Part shown: in pieces, positions 62,783 through 64,000 of the stretch
How positions within the stretch are numbered: position 1 is the stretch's first letter
Layout of the letters: every line of letters starts with the position of its first letter
NCBI GenBank assembly: GCA_029959865.1
Contig: JASCPE010000007.1
Coordinates: 1-64,000, forward strand
Length of the DNA: 64,000 nucleotides
Reading direction: 5' to 3'
Origin: Microbacteriaceae bacterium PS02070
Lineage (GTDB): Bacteria > Actinomycetota > Actinomycetes > Actinomycetales > Microbacteriaceae
Notes under the pieces: generated by a model
What the model was told of the DNA's origin: nothing
The model's database searches: none
Seen by the model: the letters and a program-made list of their open reading frames with translations, nothing else
Program-made: the position numbers and the translations under genes

Positions 62783-63826
62783 TCAGATCAGGACGTCGCG
62801 GAGGTCGTAGTCAGCCACCACGTCGAGCTGGTCGAAGGTGCAGGAGCGAGGGTCGCGGTCGGGTCGCCACCGCTCGAACTGCACGGTATGGCGAAATCGG
62901 ACGCCTTCGAGCTGGTCGTACCGGACTTCCAGCACGCGTTCGGGTCGTAGTGACACGAAAGAGACGTCCTTCGCTGAGGTGAAGCGGGATCGTTCGCCGC
63001 TGCCGTGGACGGCATCGCCGTGCGCGTCCCGCTCGACGAGCGGATCCAGCTCGGCGACGAGTTCGCGCCGTCGCTTATCGGTGAATGCCGAGACGCCGCC
63101 CACCTGCCGCAGGGTGCCCTTCTCGTCGTAGAGGCCGACCAGGATCGACCCGACCCCGGAGCCGCTCTTGTGGATGCGATATCCGATCGCCACGACGTCG
63201 GCCGTACGCACGTGTTTGATCTTGAGCATGGTGCGCTTTCCCGGCGTGTACGGAGAGTTCTTCGCCTTCGCGACGACGCCATCCAGGCCCGCACCCTCGA
63301 ACCGTTCCAACCACTCGCGGGCGTGCTCCGCATCCTCGGTCGTGCGGGTGAGATAGAGGGGCGCGGGGATGTCGCGAAAGAGCGATTCGAGCGCTTCGCG
63401 CCGAACTGCGAACGGTTGGTTCATCACCTCTTGATCTCCACGCGCCAGAAGATCGAACGCGACGAAAGAGGCGGGCGTTGTCTCGCTGAGAAGTCGCACG
63501 CGCGACTGCGCGGGATGAATGCGCTGCGAGAGGTGCTCCCACGACAGCCGCGCGCTGTTCTTTCCGGCGCTGGGCACGATGATCTCGCCGTCGATGAGGC
63601 ACGGTTCGGGGAGCAGGACACGAAACGCTTCGACGAGTTCGGGAAAGTAGCGCGTGAGGGGTTTCGCGCCGCGCGAGCCGATGACGACGTCCGTGCCGTC
63701 ATACGACACGATCGCGCGGAACCCGTCCCATTTGGGTTCGTACGTGTAGCCACCCGCGACCGCGTCCGAGTCGGGCACGGTCGTGACCGCTTTGGCGAGC
63801 ATCGGGGTCGGGATCTCGGAGGGCAC
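62783..63826 (-). CDS. ATP-dependent DNA ligase (LigC-like)
   Basis: A 347-residue ligase with motif I EPKWDGFRAI (Lys32 adenylation site), motif Ia SRGAKPLTRYFPE, motif III ASFVAFDLLA, motif IV LDGVVAKAKNS and motif V YTPGKRTMLKIKHVRTAD, followed by an OB-fold C-terminus. Length and composition match LigC rather than LigD (no polymerase or nuclease domain). GTG 63826. It is convergent with the primase-polymerase, as in several actinobacteria, suggesting joint action in alternative end repair. Confidence 0.92.
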   Translation of the reverse strand: MPSEIPTPMLAKAVTTVPDSDAVAGGYTYEPKWDGFRAIVSYDGTDVVIGSRGAKPLTRYFPELVEAFRVLLPEPCLIDGEIIVPSAGKNSARLSWEHLSQRIHPAQSRVRLLSETTPASFVAFDLLARGDQEVMNQPFAVRREALESLFRDIPAPLYLTRTTEDAEHAREWLERFEGAGLDGVVAKAKNSPYTPGKRTMLKIKHVRTADVVAIGYRIHKSGSGVGSILVGLYDEKGTLRQVGGVSAFTDKRRRELVAELDPLVERDAHGDAVHGSGERSRFTSAKDVSFVSLRPERVLEVRYDQLEGVRFRHTVQFERWRPDRDPRSCTFDQLDVVADYDLRDVLI

Positions 63827-63851
63827 GACTTCATCCTGCCCCGCCGCACGG

Positions 63852-64000
63852 TCAGACGAAAGCGCTCATTCCGGTGATGTCCCGGCCGATCAGCAACGCC
63901 TGGATGCTCTCGGTGCCCTCGTACGTGTGGATGGCCTCGATATCAGCCATGTGCTGCATGACGGTGTTCTCGAGCAGGATGCCGTTGCCGCCGAGCAGGT
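63852..64000 (-). CDS. acyl-CoA dehydrogenase family protein (C-terminal end only)
   Basis: The frame is open to the right window edge on the minus strand. The 48 residues seen, with [35 protein letters not shown] and end GMSAFV, match the C-terminus of acyl-CoA dehydrogenases, most like glutaryl-CoA dehydrogenases (IHTYEGT with the FAD-binding adjacent Glu). The rest lies outside the window. Confidence 0.85.
   Translation of the reverse strand, partial: LLGGNGILLENTVMQHMADIEAIHTYEGTESIQALLIGRDITGMSAFV

Overview
The window is a stretch of a high-G+C actinobacterial chromosome, most likely from the family Microbacteriaceae (a Microbacterium-like organism). This rests on the fused S10/spc/alpha ribosomal superoperon order, the guaB-guaB3-SURF1-DUF3817-guaA block, GTG/TTG starts, many apparently leaderless genes, and actinobacterial families such as DUF222-HNH endonucleases and stand-alone LigD-type polymerase domains. 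The species call is inference from gene content; no rRNA is present to settle it.

Layout: 1-1843 holds the 3' part of a repeat-built LPXTG surface protein and a small lipoprotein. 1844-22912 is the translation block: a strong promoter and long leader, rpsJ-rplC-rplD-rplW-rplB-rpsS-rplV-rpsC-rplP-rpmC-rpsQ, then rplN-rplX-rplE-rpsH-rplF-rplR-rpsE-rpmD-rplO, secY-adk-map, a DsbA-like membrane protein, infA-rpmJ-rpsM-rpsK-rpoA-rplQ, truA, an endonuclease/exonuclease/phosphatase-family protein and UDP-glucose dehydrogenase (minus strand), and rplM-rpsI. rpsN and rpsD are missing from the places they often occupy. 22918-32931 is envelope precursor and tRNA modification: glmM, Ppx/GppA (minus), coaA, glmS, acpS, alr and a tightly coupled tsaE-(membrane protein)-tsaB-rimI-tsaD-(membrane protein) chain. 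32955-35608 has a THUMP-like methyltransferase, an orphan groES under two CIRCE operators, and rarD. 35734-41442 is a branched-chain amino acid type ABC transporter whose binding protein faces the livHMGF operon; LivH carries an extra extracytoplasmic beta domain. Between them lies an array of small hairpins with compensatory stems. 41712-47317 is the guanine nucleotide block. 47381-64000 is mixed: Bax-inhibitor-like membrane protein, DUF222-HNH endonuclease, glycerophosphodiesterase, NUDIX, a secreted S8 protease, a lone SdhA-like flavoprotein divergent from a LysR regulator, an unusual Met(CAU) tRNA gene, a lipoprotein, PcrA helicase, an SseB-like protein, a LigD-type primase-polymerase convergent with an ATP-dependent ligase, and the end of an acyl-CoA dehydrogenase gene.

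Most of the window is core metabolism and needs no novel explanation. The parts that most deserve a second look are the hairpin array at 37174-37287, a recurrent TAnnnT motif 6-7 nt upstream of at least 14 start codons (leaderless mRNAs), the atypical tRNA at 57555-57630, the LivH fusion, the orphan flavoprotein/LysR pair, and several structured leaders in the ribosomal operons. I did not find a CRISPR array, prophage, insertion sequence or an obviously new defence system.
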